Origin: Saccharothrix luteola | GTDB taxonomy: Bacteria; Actinomycetota; Actinomycetes; Mycobacteriales; Pseudonocardiaceae | Length of the DNA: 64,000 nt | NCBI RefSeq assembly: GCF_020859565.1 | Contig: NZ_JAJHUO010000018.1 | Coordinates: 166,468-230,467, forward strand | Reading direction: 5' to 3' | The notes under the pieces: model-generated | Database searches by the model: none | Seen by the model: only the letters and a program-made list of their open reading frames with translations | What the model was told of the DNA's origin: nothing | In this document: positions 52,537 through 61,451 of the stretch, one piece after another | How positions within the stretch are numbered: the first letter of the stretch is position 1 | Layout of the letters: each line of letters opens with the position of its first letter | Made by a program: the position numbers and the translations under genes

Positions 52537-52911
52537 TCACAACTTCACCCATTCGACGAGCTGGACGACGACGCCGTTCGGATCGGTCACCTGGAACAGG
52601 CGCTCACCCCACGGTTCCTCGCGCGGCGGCATGGTGATCCCGACGCCCGCCGCGCGGAGCCGGTCGTGCTCCGCGGCCAGGTCGGTGACCGTGAAGGCGA
52701 CGATCAGCCCGGCGGCGTGCTGGTCGCGGAAGCCCTCGGGCAGCACCTCGGTGCCGCGGCGCAGCAGGACGAGGTCGACCGCGTCGTCGTGGGCCAGCGA
52801 CGCGAACCCGTCGGCGGCCATCTGCCGGGTGTAGCCGAAGTGGGTGGTGAAGAAGTCGCTGGACGCGGTGACGTCGTCGACGTTCAGCGACAGCGTGGAC
52901 TTGGTGATCAA
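52537..52911 (-). CDS. VOC superfamily (glyoxalase/bleomycin-resistance-like) protein
   Basis: 124 residues from a TTG at 52911, six bases after GAGGAG; no ATG or GTG is suitably placed. Two beta-alpha-beta-beta-beta modules: STLSLNVDDVTASSDFFTTHFGY ... DDAVDLVLLRRG and AGLIVAFTVTDLAAEHDRLRAAGV ... GERLFQVTDPNGVVVQLVEW, the usual VOC pattern with a metal-type Glu near the end. It may bind or modify a small toxic compound. Divergent TetR gene 250 bases upstream is its likely regulator. Confidence 0.88.
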   Translation of the reverse strand: MITKSTLSLNVDDVTASSDFFTTHFGYTRQMAADGFASLAHDDAVDLVLLRRGTEVLPEGFRDQHAAGLIVAFTVTDLAAEHDRLRAAGVGITMPPREEPWGERLFQVTDPNGVVVQLVEWVKL

Positions 52912-52939
52912 GCGGGTCTCCTCGGTGTTCGTGCGTGGG

Positions 52940-53059
52940 TCAGTACGAGCGGCGACGCGGCACACCCTGTGCCCGCGTCGGCCTGGTCGGTTGCTGCTTG
53001 CCGCCGAACGGCTGGTGGTTGATCCGGACCGGGCGGCGGCCGTGGTGCTCTCGTCGCAA
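52940..53059 (-). CDS. Candidate 39-residue basic peptide upstream of VOC gene
   Basis: Minus-strand TTG at 53059, five bases after GGAGGAG, opens a 39-codon frame ending TGA at 52940. The product starts (M)RREHHGRRPVRINHQPFG and ends VPRRRSY; about a third of residues are Arg/His/Lys. It lies 27 bases after the predicted start of transcription and 28 bases before the VOC gene, which has its own ribosome binding site. No family is recognised. It could be a small protein, a leader peptide, or chance. Confidence 0.45.
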   Translation of the reverse strand: MRREHHGRRPVRINHQPFGGKQQPTRPTRAQGVPRRRSY

Positions 53060-53092
53060 GGTGGCTCCTCCGTTGTGCTTGCTACGAGTGTA

Positions 53093-53120
53093 ATTATAGT
53101 CCCGTAGTACAAAACGTCAA
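53093..53120 (-). promoter_or_regulatory. Predicted promoter of sORF-VOC unit
   Basis: On the minus strand TTGACG (53120-53115), 16-base spacer, TATAAT (53098-53093, perfect -10). CTACG/CGTAG arms around GTGTAATTATAG (about 53082-53107) give partial symmetry that a TetR dimer could use. Confidence 0.65.
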
Positions 53121-53163
53121 GCAGAAGTTTGCGCCCGACGTAAAAGTCTGCCAGGCTAGGCCC

Positions 53164-53802
53164 ATGACCAGCACCAATACGGGCCTGCGCGAGCAGAAGA
53201 AGCAGGAGACCCGGCAGGCGATCTCCGACCACGCCACCCGGCTGTTCATCGAGCGGGGGTTCGAGGAGACGACCATCGCCGACATCGCCGACGCCGCGCG
53301 GGTGGCCAAGAAGACCGTCACCAACTACTTCGCGCGCAAGGAGGACCTGGCCCTCGACCAGCACGAGGAGTTCACCGCCGGCCTCGCCCGCACGGTCGTC
53401 GAACGCGCGGTCGGCGAGTCGGCGCTGGCGGCGCTGCGCACCGCGTTCCTGGAGGCCGCGGCCCGGCACGACCCGGTGATCGGGTTCTCCGGCTTGCCGT
53501 TCGCCCGGATGATCGTCGACAGCCCCACCCTCACCGCGCGCCTGCGCGAACTGCACGAGGCCCGCGAGGAGGCGCTGGCCACCGCTCTCGCCGAGGCCAC
53601 CGGCGCCGAGCTCGACGACATCACGCCGAGGGCCGCCGCCACCCAACTGGGCGGCGCGAACCGGCTGCTGTTCGGTGAAGTGCTCCGGCTGACCGTCGAG
53701 GGGCACGACAACGACCACATCGCGGCCACCGTGGCGCGGTCCGCACGGCGCGTCTTCGACCTGCTGGAACCGGCGCTGGGCGACTACGCGACCCGCGCCT
53801 GA
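53164..53802 (+). CDS. TetR family transcriptional regulator
   Basis: 212 residues from ATG 53164. N-terminal HTH: ETRQAISDHATRLFIERGFEE and TTIADIADAARVAKKTVTNYFARKEDL. The C-terminal ligand domain is divergent and Ala-rich. No Shine-Dalgarno; TTGCGC-N17-CAGGCT six bases upstream suggests a leaderless mRNA. Divergent from the VOC unit, which it probably represses together with itself. Inserted between sigM and the pseudokinase gene relative to mycobacterial order. Confidence 0.92.
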   Translation: MTSTNTGLREQKKQETRQAISDHATRLFIERGFEETTIADIADAARVAKKTVTNYFARKEDLALDQHEEFTAGLARTVVERAVGESALAALRTAFLEAAARHDPVIGFSGLPFARMIVDSPTLTARLRELHEAREEALATALAEATGAELDDITPRAAATQLGGANRLLFGEVLRLTVEGHDNDHIAATVARSARRVFDLLEPALGDYATRA

Positions 53803-53805
53803 GGG

Positions 53806-55335
53806 CTACTGCGCGCGGGTGTAGACGAGTTCCGCGATCTCGGAGCGGTTGTTCTTGCCGCTGCCCGAGAGCTTCGTGATCCACACCAGCAGGTGCTGGG
53901 TCGGGTCGTGGTCGGTCAGCTGGATCTGGGTCTGCCCGGCCGACAGGGTCGCGGTCGCGATGACCTTCGTCTCCGGCAGCGGCGCGCCGGGTGCGCCCGC
54001 GACGCGGATCTCCACCACCGTGCCCTCGCTCGGCGACGTGATCGTCACCGACGACAGCTTCACCGGCTCGGCGAAGCCCGCCATCAGCCCGATGCCCGGC
54101 TTGAGCGCGGGGAACGGCTGGAAGTAGTTCTCCGTCTGCCACACCGTGGTCGGGTTGTTGTCGACCGCGCGGTTGGCCCGGTTGGCGTTGTCGGGCTGGT
54201 TGGTCGCGTCGTACACGCCGACGGACGCGGGCTGCACGGGACCGGCCGGCTGCGGTGCGGGCGGCGCGGGCTGGCCGCTCTGCCCCGGCGCGGTGGACTG
54301 GCCGATCACCACGGTCGGCCCGCCGCCGCCGGTCGGCTCGTCGCTGAAGAAGCTCACGATCTGCACGCCCAGCCAGACGACCACGGCCAGCGTCGCGACC
54401 GCGAGCACGGCCACGCTGATCATCAGCTTCCGCTTGTGGTCCTTGTCGCGGACCGGCCGTTGCGTGGTCCACACCGCGCCGTCGTCCGCCGCGTCCTCCT
54501 GCACCGGCTGGATCAGCGCGGTCTGCGCCTCGGACTGGGTGATCTGGTCGAGCACCTGGAGGATCGCGGCGCTGGTCCGGATGCCGCCGACGCTGGTGTC
54601 CTCCAGGCTGCGCACGGCGACCGACGACAGCTCGTGCGGCACGTACGGGTGCAGCGCGCTCGGCGCGAGCACGGAGCCGTCCGGACCCGTCGGCGCGACG
54701 GGCACGCCGTCCGGGCCGTTCGGCAGCGCCCACTTGCCGGTGAGCAGCAGGTACAGGATCGCGCCGAGGCCCTTGACGTCGTCACGGGCGATCGCGTCCG
54801 GCCGGGGTCCGGGGAACGCGAGCCGCAGCCTGCCGTCCGCCGTCACCCGGATGCGCTGCGGGTGGTCCGCGCCGAGCACGAGACCGGCGTGGTGCGCGCC
54901 CTCGATCGCCGCGCCCAGCGGCTCCAGCAGCCGCGTCGCGGCGCCGGCGGGCAGCGGGCCCTCGGCGATCAGGTCCAGCAGGTCGGTGCCCTGGGTCCAC
55001 TCGGCCACGATCACGCCGAGGATGCCCTCGTCGGGCCTGATGCCGGCGCCGGGCGTCAACACGTCGATGACCCGGGACACGCCCGGGTGGGTGAAGCTGG
55101 CCGCGTGCATCGCGCGTTCGGCGGTCCGCTTGGCCCGCGCCGCGGCGGCGTGGTCGGCCGGGTCGCCGACCAGGACGGTCAGCGCCACGTCCCGGTTGAG
55201 CTGCCCGTCCCTGGCCCGCCACAGGTGCGCGTCGCACCGCCGGTCCACACCGGACCGGGCCAGCAGCCGGTACCGGCCGTCGCCGATCACCCCGCCGGGC
55301 ACCAGCGAGGCGTTCTGGATCGGACCGCTGCTCAC
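53806..55335 (-). CDS. MurJ-associated Ser/Thr pseudokinase with extracellular discoidin-like domain
   Basis: 509 residues from GTG 55335. Residues about 15-275 are a kinase fold (IGDGRYRLLARSG, DLLDLIAEGPLP, KGLGAILYLLLTGKWALP) lacking HRD and DFG: the catalytic loop reads LGADHPQRI. A juxtamembrane stretch rich in Thr (SLEDTSVGGIRTSAAIL) is followed by a membrane helix (LMISVAVLAVATLAVVVWLGV) and an extracellular domain with VDNNPTTVWQTENYFQ, like F5/8 or NEDD4-type sugar-binding folds. In M. tuberculosis this module is fused to MviN/MurJ (Rv3910) and its phosphorylated form binds FhaA. Here it is a separate gene 37 bases after murJ. Confidence 0.92.
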   Translation of the reverse strand: MSSGPIQNASLVPGGVIGDGRYRLLARSGVDRRCDAHLWRARDGQLNRDVALTVLVGDPADHAAAARAKRTAERAMHAASFTHPGVSRVIDVLTPGAGIRPDEGILGVIVAEWTQGTDLLDLIAEGPLPAGAATRLLEPLGAAIEGAHHAGLVLGADHPQRIRVTADGRLRLAFPGPRPDAIARDDVKGLGAILYLLLTGKWALPNGPDGVPVAPTGPDGSVLAPSALHPYVPHELSSVAVRSLEDTSVGGIRTSAAILQVLDQITQSEAQTALIQPVQEDAADDGAVWTTQRPVRDKDHKRKLMISVAVLAVATLAVVVWLGVQIVSFFSDEPTGGGGPTVVIGQSTAPGQSGQPAPPAPQPAGPVQPASVGVYDATNQPDNANRANRAVDNNPTTVWQTENYFQPFPALKPGIGLMAGFAEPVKLSSVTITSPSEGTVVEIRVAGAPGAPLPETKVIATATLSAGQTQIQLTDHDPTQHLLVWITKLSGSGKNNRSEIAELVYTRAQ

Positions 55336-55372
55336 GGGGCCGAGGGTACGTGACCGCGCGGCGTCACAGGTG

Positions 55373-57004
55373 TCATCGCCGACCCACCAAACGACTGATC
55401 TTGGCGATCGCGGGTTTCACTTCGGGTACCCGGAACAGCGCCAGCAGCAGGAAGCTCAACGGCAGCCCGACGACCGTCTGGATCACCACTTCGACCCAGG
55501 CACCCGCCACGGGGGACTCGATTCCCACCACCCGGACGGCGAGCCAGGCGAGCCCGGTCGCTGCTCCGAACGCGATGGCGGACGCCACGACCGTGAGGCA
55601 GATCGTCCACGCTGTGTAACCGGTGCGCAGCCGACCGAGCCTCAGCCGCAGCCACAACTGCCCGACCAGGGCACCCACGACGAAGCTCAGCGACATCGCG
55701 ATCGACACGCCGACCGCCAGCTTGTCCGGCGGCGAGATCGCCAGGAACCCGTACAGCAGCCCGATCCGCACCACGACGATGATCCCCTGGATGATCGTCG
55801 GCGTCCGGGCGTCCTTCAACGCGTAGAAGACCCGCAGCTGCAGCAACGTGATCGCGTACGGCACCAGCCCGAACGCGGACAGCGCGAGCGCCGTGCCGAT
55901 CGCCTCGCCACCACCGACGCCGGACCGGCCGTGCGCGAACAGGGCCAGGCCGATCGACACGCCGGACACCGTCATCAACGCGCTGAACGGCATCAGCAGG
56001 ATCGACGACATCCGGTTGCCGAAGGCCAGGTCGCCGACCAGCGCGCCGGTGTCGTGCGCCGCCGCCGCGCGGCTCATCTTCGGCATCAACGCGGTCAGCA
56101 GCGACACGCCGAGCACCCCGTAGGGCACCTGGGCGATCAACCACTGCATGTTGTAGACCGTGATGGCGCCGTCGTGGTGCGTGGCGACCTTCGTCAGCAC
56201 CACCATGCTGGCGAAGCCGAGCGCCACGTACAGCAGCACCCAGAACGCCAGCCCGCCGAACTCCGACAGCCGCCGGTCCCAGCCCCACCGCCACCGGAAC
56301 CGGAACCCGGTCCGGCGCAGCGCGGGCACCAGCACCGACGCCTGCAGCGCCACGCCGAGCATCGTGCCCAGGCCCAGGACCAGCAGCTTCGGCTCGCCCA
56401 TCCGCACCGGGTCCAGCGAGATCTCGCCCGGCATCAGCCAGTAGACGACCAGCGTCAGGATCACCACGAGGTTGTTCAGCACCGGCGCCCACGTGGGCAG
56501 GCCGAACACGTGCCGGGTGTTGAGCACCGCGCCGATCAGCGCGGACAGCCCGTAGAACACGATGCCCGGCAGCACCAGGTACGCGAACGCGGTGACCAGC
56601 TCCGGCTTGGCCGTGGGCGAGTCGATGAACAGCGCGGTCAGCAGCGGCGCGCAGGCGACCGCGATGATCGTGCCGACGCCGAGGATCACCGCAGACATGG
56701 TGATCATCCACTGCGCGTAGGACTCGCCGCGGTCGCCGTCCTCCTTCTCGGCGCGCACCAGCAGCGGGATCGCCACGCTGGTCAGCACGCCGCCGAGCAG
56801 CAGCTCGTTGATCATCGTGGGCAGCGTGGTGGCGACCTGGTAGGAGTCGTTGAGCGCGTCGACGCCGAGGATCGTGATCAGCAGCAGCTTGGACAGCAGT
56901 CCGGAGGCGCGGCTGACGATCGTGGCGATGGCCATCGAGCCGCCGGCGCGCGCCAGCGACGGGCCCTGCGGCTGCTCCTGCGTCACCGTGGTTGTTCCGC
57001 TCAA
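55373..57004 (-). CDS. murJ: Lipid II flippase MurJ (MviN)
   Basis: 543 residues from TTG 57004, whose TTGA overlaps the upstream stop; GTG 56986 is an alternative start. Fourteen or so membrane helices; MOP-superfamily motifs SMAIATIVSRASGLLSKLLL, LPTMINELLLGGVLTSVAIPLL, and VPYGVLGVSLLTALMPKMSRAAA. It exports lipid II for peptidoglycan synthesis. The C-terminus ends shortly after the last helix (KISRLVGRR), with no fused pseudokinase, in contrast to mycobacteria. Confidence 0.95.
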   Translation of the reverse strand: MSGTTTVTQEQPQGPSLARAGGSMAIATIVSRASGLLSKLLLITILGVDALNDSYQVATTLPTMINELLLGGVLTSVAIPLLVRAEKEDGDRGESYAQWMITMSAVILGVGTIIAVACAPLLTALFIDSPTAKPELVTAFAYLVLPGIVFYGLSALIGAVLNTRHVFGLPTWAPVLNNLVVILTLVVYWLMPGEISLDPVRMGEPKLLVLGLGTMLGVALQASVLVPALRRTGFRFRWRWGWDRRLSEFGGLAFWVLLYVALGFASMVVLTKVATHHDGAITVYNMQWLIAQVPYGVLGVSLLTALMPKMSRAAAAHDTGALVGDLAFGNRMSSILLMPFSALMTVSGVSIGLALFAHGRSGVGGGEAIGTALALSAFGLVPYAITLLQLRVFYALKDARTPTIIQGIIVVVRIGLLYGFLAISPPDKLAVGVSIAMSLSFVVGALVGQLWLRLRLGRLRTGYTAWTICLTVVASAIAFGAATGLAWLAVRVVGIESPVAGAWVEVVIQTVVGLPLSFLLLALFRVPEVKPAIAKISRLVGRR

Positions 57005-59265
57005 CTCGTGCTCGACCTCTCCGGCGGCGTGACCCCACTCGCGTCGTTCGGCACCTGCGCGGAGGCGGCCCGGGCGGCGCGCACCCGACGGTAGATGCGC
57101 CTGGCGGACAGCAGCACCAGCGCGGCGCCCGCCAGGCCCGTGATGACGACCGTGATCGTCCCGTACGCCGAGGACGACACCTCGAGCCGAGCCCGTTCGC
57201 CCAGCTCGACGCCACTGGTGGTGACCAGGCGGATGTGCACCGGGAACCGCCCGGACCGCTGCACCTCCACCGGCACCCGCACCAGCCGGTCGCCGCGCGC
57301 GGGCAGCTCGATGTCGGTCAGGTCCCTGGCCACGATGCCCGGCGTGTCCTCGATCACGATCCGCACGGTGACCCGCACGTCGAGCCGGTTCTTGATGGAC
57401 AGCGGGATGGGGCTGTCGCCCGAGCCGAGCAGGATCGGGCTGTTCGGCTCGGTCACCGTGACCTGGCCGCGCAACCCGTCGATCTGCTGAACGCCGGTCG
57501 CCAGCGCGGCCCGCGCGCCGTCCTCGTTGCCGCGCCACGCGCCCGACACCGCGCGCAGCAGCGCCAACCGCAGCGGGTCGATCAGGTCGCCCGGCTCGGC
57601 GGACGCCGCGTCCGGTTGGCTCATCGACTCCGACAGCTGGTGCAACCGGGCCCACGACTCGGCCACCGAGGCGGTCACGGACGGCGGCACCTCGCGGGCC
57701 CCGGCCTCGACCGGGTAGCTCAGCGCGGCCGTCTGCTCGGGCGGCGCCGCCAGCAGGGTCTCCAGGCCGACGGGGGTCGCGAACCCGTCCGCGACCAGGG
57801 ACTTCGCCGTGCGCAGCAGCGTGTCGACCTCGCCGGTCGGCGCGTTCCACCGGCGTGGCGGCGCGATGACCACGTTCTGGCCGGTGCTCTGGAACCCGGC
57901 CCGGAACGTGAGCGCGGCCAGCGCGTTCTGCACCGACACCGGCCGGGTCTCGCTGGGCGTGGTCACGCCCGCGACCGGCTTGGCCGTCGCCGCGCCGTTC
58001 AGCGCGTCGGACACCATGCCGTCGACGCGCACCGCCGTGACCGGCTTGCCCTCGGCCACGTCGAACCGGACCGGTCCGGTGCCGGGGGTGCCGGCGACGG
58101 CCGACTGGTCGAGCACCAGGGACGTGACGCCCCGAGCGGTCAGGTCCGACAGCGTCGGCTGGTCGAGCACGCCGTCCTCGGGCCAGGTCAGGCCCTGCGT
58201 GGGCTGTACGCCGAGGACGTCGCGGACCACCTCGGCGCCGTTGAGCGCGAGGTCGGTGAGGCCGGTGAGCTGGGCGCGGGACAGCGCGACGAGGTCGGCG
58301 TCGGCGTCGGGCAGCGCGATCACGCACCGGCCGGCGACCAGCAGGCGCAACCGGTCGCGCCACAGCTCGGCCGCGCTCTTGCCCTTGCCCGCGCCCTGGC
58401 CGCGCACCTCGTAGCCCTGGGTCATCGCCTCGACCGTGCGCAGCAGGTCGGGGTCGACGGCCAGGCACACGCCGGTGCCCAGCGGGCCGGTCAGCGCCGA
58501 CTCGTAGGCCATGAGCAGGCCGTAGAGCCTGCCGCCCATGGCCAGCGAACCCGCCAGCTCGTCGTCGGTGAGCACGGTCGGGGTGGCGGTGACGACGCGC
58601 GGCCGGTCGGCCAGCGGCCACAGCAGGGTGAGCTTGGCGGGGTTCGCCGGCGGGGACGGCGCCTGCCCGCCGGGCATCGCGAGCACCGGCAGCAGGGTGC
58701 TCAGCGCGGCCAGCCGGGCCCGGCCGCCGTAGGCCGGGACGCCGTTGATGTTCGCCAGGACCGGGTAGATGCCGGGTTCGGTGATGCGCAGCGAGGTCGG
58801 GTCCGTGCCGCGCAGGGGCACGGTGAGCCGGAACGGCTTCGACTCGTTCTGCTCGAGGCGGTCGGTGACGGGGGTGAAGTTCGGCTGGACGAACTCGGCG
58901 TCGGTCGGCTGGCGCAGCGCCTCGCGGACCTCGTCCTCGCCGGTCAGCGGCCGGCCGCGTTCCAGGCGCAGCTCGATGTCCTCGATCGGCCGGTCGCCGA
59001 CGTTGACCACCTTGCCGGAGATCGTGATCGAGTCCGGCCCGTCCGCGGTGATCACGCGGGGGGTCATCTCCTCGACGTCCAGGCGCAGCCACACCTGCGA
59101 CTGCTGGCCCGGTTGGCTGGACAGCGCCATGGTCGCCCACACCTGCGTCGCGGGCGCCGGCCGGACGGGCAGCCGCCCGCTGTCGGCGGGCGCGGCGGGC
59201 GCCGCGGACGCCGTCGTCACGAGGAGGACCCCCGCCGCCGCTAGTGCGGGCAGCAGCCGTTTCAC
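57001..59265 (-). CDS. DUF6049 family secreted/membrane protein (Rv3909-like)
   Basis: 754 residues from GTG 59265, five bases after GGAG. Signal peptide (KRLLPALAAAGVLLVTTASAAPA), a large extracytoplasmic part, a C-terminal membrane helix (YGTITVVITGLAGAALVLLSARRIY) and a short cytoplasmic tail. Beta-rich segments resemble Ig-like/CARDB folds (VVNVGDRPIEDIELRLERG, IKNRLDVRVTVRIVI). The gene always sits between the NUDIX gene and murJ in actinobacteria; an essential envelope role is suspected but undefined. Overlaps both neighbours by four bases. Confidence 0.9.
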   Translation of the reverse strand: MKRLLPALAAAGVLLVTTASAAPAAPADSGRLPVRPAPATQVWATMALSSQPGQQSQVWLRLDVEEMTPRVITADGPDSITISGKVVNVGDRPIEDIELRLERGRPLTGEDEVREALRQPTDAEFVQPNFTPVTDRLEQNESKPFRLTVPLRGTDPTSLRITEPGIYPVLANINGVPAYGGRARLAALSTLLPVLAMPGGQAPSPPANPAKLTLLWPLADRPRVVTATPTVLTDDELAGSLAMGGRLYGLLMAYESALTGPLGTGVCLAVDPDLLRTVEAMTQGYEVRGQGAGKGKSAAELWRDRLRLLVAGRCVIALPDADADLVALSRAQLTGLTDLALNGAEVVRDVLGVQPTQGLTWPEDGVLDQPTLSDLTARGVTSLVLDQSAVAGTPGTGPVRFDVAEGKPVTAVRVDGMVSDALNGAATAKPVAGVTTPSETRPVSVQNALAALTFRAGFQSTGQNVVIAPPRRWNAPTGEVDTLLRTAKSLVADGFATPVGLETLLAAPPEQTAALSYPVEAGAREVPPSVTASVAESWARLHQLSESMSQPDAASAEPGDLIDPLRLALLRAVSGAWRGNEDGARAALATGVQQIDGLRGQVTVTEPNSPILLGSGDSPIPLSIKNRLDVRVTVRIVIEDTPGIVARDLTDIELPARGDRLVRVPVEVQRSGRFPVHIRLVTTSGVELGERARLEVSSSAYGTITVVITGLAGAALVLLSARRIYRRVRAARAASAQVPNDASGVTPPERSSTS

Positions 59266-59780
59266 GCGGACTCCGCTCCGTCCGTCTGGTACTCGGAGAG
59301 CAGTTCGGCGGCTCGGCGCACGAGTCGACGCTCGTCCGCGTAGGCGAGCCGGTCGTCCAGCTCGCCAAGGGGCACCCACGCCACCTCGGTGACCTCCACG
59401 TCTTCGTCGGAAAGCTCGCCGCCCAGCGCTTCCAGGAGGAAGTGGTGGACGGTCTTGTGCACCCGCCGGTCCTCGGCGACGAACCAGTAGTCGATCGAGC
59501 CGAGCGGGCGCAGGACCTTGCTATGAATACCGGTCTCCTCGGCGACCTCGCGCACCGCGGTCTGTTCCGCGGTCTCACCGGCCTCGATGTGACCCTTCGG
59601 CAACGACCACAGCAGCCGGCCCCGCCGGTCGAGCCGCCCGATGATCGCGGCGACGTGCTGCTCGAAGTCCAGCACCAGCCCTCCCGCCGAGGTCTCGTCG
59701 ACGGTCTTCAGCCGCCGACCCCGACGCCGGTTCCGGCGCCTCGGCTTGGGACCGCCGGAGCGACCGGACGACTGGGGCAT
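59262..59780 (-). CDS. NUDIX hydrolase (MutT4-like)
   Basis: 172 residues from ATG 59780. A basic N-terminus (PKPRRRNRRRGRRLK) precedes the Nudix domain; Nudix box KGHIEAGETAEQTAVREVAE then ETGI. C-terminal VHHFLLEALGGELSDEDVEV. Position matches M. tuberculosis Rv3908 (mutT4). It may clean oxidised or capped nucleotides. Forms an operon with DUF6049, murJ and the pseudokinase; divergent from pcnA. Confidence 0.93.
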   Translation of the reverse strand: MPQSSGRSGGPKPRRRNRRRGRRLKTVDETSAGGLVLDFEQHVAAIIGRLDRRGRLLWSLPKGHIEAGETAEQTAVREVAEETGIHSKVLRPLGSIDYWFVAEDRRVHKTVHHFLLEALGGELSDEDVEVTEVAWVPLGELDDRLAYADERRLVRRAAELLSEYQTDGAESA

Positions 59781-59897
59781 GCCCTGATGGTAGTGGCGAC
59801 CAGCGGGTACCGGACGTGACCGCCCGGTGGCGGGTGGTGATCGACAGCCGTGCAACCCGGTCGAGCCGGACCCCGCCGACCAGTAGGCTGGCTCCTC

Positions 59898-61355
59898 GTG
59901 TCCGGACCCATCGCCTCCACCACCACTTCTCCTGGGCAGGACAATGCCGTGGTGGAACTGCTGAGCTCGCTCCCCGTCGCCGACGACCTGGCCGCCCGCT
60001 TCGCCGCGGCCGGCCATCGCCTGTACCTGGTGGGCGGCAGCGTGCGGGACGCCGTGCTCGGCCGGCTGTCCGGCGACCTCGACTTCACCACCGACGCCCG
60101 GCCGCCGCAGATCATGGCGCTGCTCAAGGGCTGGGCGGACGCGATCTGGGACACCGGCATCGCGTTCGGCACGGTCGGCGCGACCAAGCACGGGCAGACC
60201 GTCGAGGTCACCACGTTCCGCGCCGACACCTACGACGGCGTCACCCGCAACCCCGAGGTGACCTTCGGCGACAGCATCGAGGGCGACCTGGTGCGCCGGG
60301 ACTTCACCGTCAACGCGATGGCCTACGACGTGGTGAACCGGCAGCTCATCGACCCGACCGGCGGCCGCGAGGCGCTGCGGGCCAAGACCCTGGACACCCC
60401 CGCGACGCCCCAGGAGTCGTTCTCCGACGACCCGCTGCGGATGCTGCGCGCGGCCCGGTTCGTGTCCCAGCTGGGCTTCACCGTCGCGCCACGCGTGCTC
60501 GACGCGATGGCGGCCATGGCGGGCGAGCTGACCCGCATCACCGCCGAACGCGTCCAGGTCGAGGTGTCCAAGCTGCTCACGGGCGCGCACCCGCGGGCGG
60601 GCGTCGAGCTGATGGTCGAGGCGAAGCTCGCCGACGTGGTGCTGCCCGAGCTGCCCGCGATGAAGCTGGAGATCGACGAGCACCACCAGCACAAGGACGT
60701 GTTCCACCACTCGCTGGTCGTGCTCGACCAGGCCGTCGACCTGGAGGACGGCCCGGAGCCGGACCTCGTGCTGCGGCTGGCCGCGTTGCTGCACGACATC
60801 GGCAAGCCGGACACCCGGCGGTTCGAGGAGGGTGGCGGGGTGTCGTTCCACCACCACGAGGTGGTCGGCGCGAAGATGGTCCGCAAGCGTTTGCGCGCCC
60901 TGAAGTACTCGAAGGAGATCGTCGAGGACGTCGCCCAGCTCGTGTACCTCCACCTGCGGTTCCACGGCTACGGCAGCGGCGAGTGGACCGACTCGGCGGT
61001 GCGCCGGTACGTCACCGACGCCGAGCACCTGCTCCCCCGCCTGCACAAGCTGGTCCGCGCCGACTGCACCACGCGCAACCGGCGCAAGGCCAACGCGCTG
61101 CAGCGGACGTACGACGACCTGGAGCGCCGCATCGAGCGGATCGCCGCCGAGGAGGACCTCAAGCGGGTCCGGCCGGACCTCGACGGCAACGAGATCATGC
61201 GGCTGCTGGGCCTGCCGCCGGGGCCGGTGGTCGGCAAGGCGTGGAAGTTCCTCAAGGAGCTGCGCCTGGACCGCGGCCCGCTGGAGCACGACGAGGCGGT
61301 CGCGGAGCTGCTCGAGTGGGCGCGCGCGGAGGGCGTCCAGCCCCCTGGTGACTGA
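59898..61355 (+). CDS. pcnA: CCA tRNA nucleotidyltransferase / poly(A) polymerase family
   Basis: 485 residues from GTG 59898. Nucleotidyltransferase core RLYLVGGSVRDAVLGRLSGDLDFTTDARP (catalytic DxD in DLDFT), RRDFTVNAMAYD, then an HD domain (HHSLVVLDQA ... ALLHDIGKPDTRR). It adds CCA to tRNAs such as the tRNA-Ala and tRNA-Ile here, which lack encoded CCA. TAGGCT lies eight bases upstream and no Shine-Dalgarno is seen, suggesting a leaderless start; an upstream ATG at 59850 is less likely. Confidence 0.95.
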   Translation: MSGPIASTTTSPGQDNAVVELLSSLPVADDLAARFAAAGHRLYLVGGSVRDAVLGRLSGDLDFTTDARPPQIMALLKGWADAIWDTGIAFGTVGATKHGQTVEVTTFRADTYDGVTRNPEVTFGDSIEGDLVRRDFTVNAMAYDVVNRQLIDPTGGREALRAKTLDTPATPQESFSDDPLRMLRAARFVSQLGFTVAPRVLDAMAAMAGELTRITAERVQVEVSKLLTGAHPRAGVELMVEAKLADVVLPELPAMKLEIDEHHQHKDVFHHSLVVLDQAVDLEDGPEPDLVLRLAALLHDIGKPDTRRFEEGGGVSFHHHEVVGAKMVRKRLRALKYSKEIVEDVAQLVYLHLRFHGYGSGEWTDSAVRRYVTDAEHLLPRLHKLVRADCTTRNRRKANALQRTYDDLERRIERIAAEEDLKRVRPDLDGNEIMRLLGLPPGPVVGKAWKFLKELRLDRGPLEHDEAVAELLEWARAEGVQPPGD

Positions 61356-61451
61356 CACCAAGTGACCAATCTCGGACTTGGCCTTGGCCAGTGACAGCCT
61401 GTTGCGGGACCATGACTGTGTGCGTCAGACGCGCACTGGGGGTGGTGTCGT

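Noticed and set aside
52844..53107. Plus-strand 87-codon frame antisense to the VOC promoter
   Set aside because: No ribosome binding site, and it opposes the well-supported VOC start and promoter.
55373..59578. A 1401-codon minus-strand open frame
   Set aside because: It contains murJ in frame at its 3' part, but upstream of 57004 it is antisense-like noise overlapping DUF6049 in another frame, with Arg/Ala/Gly-rich composition typical of off-frame high-GC DNA.
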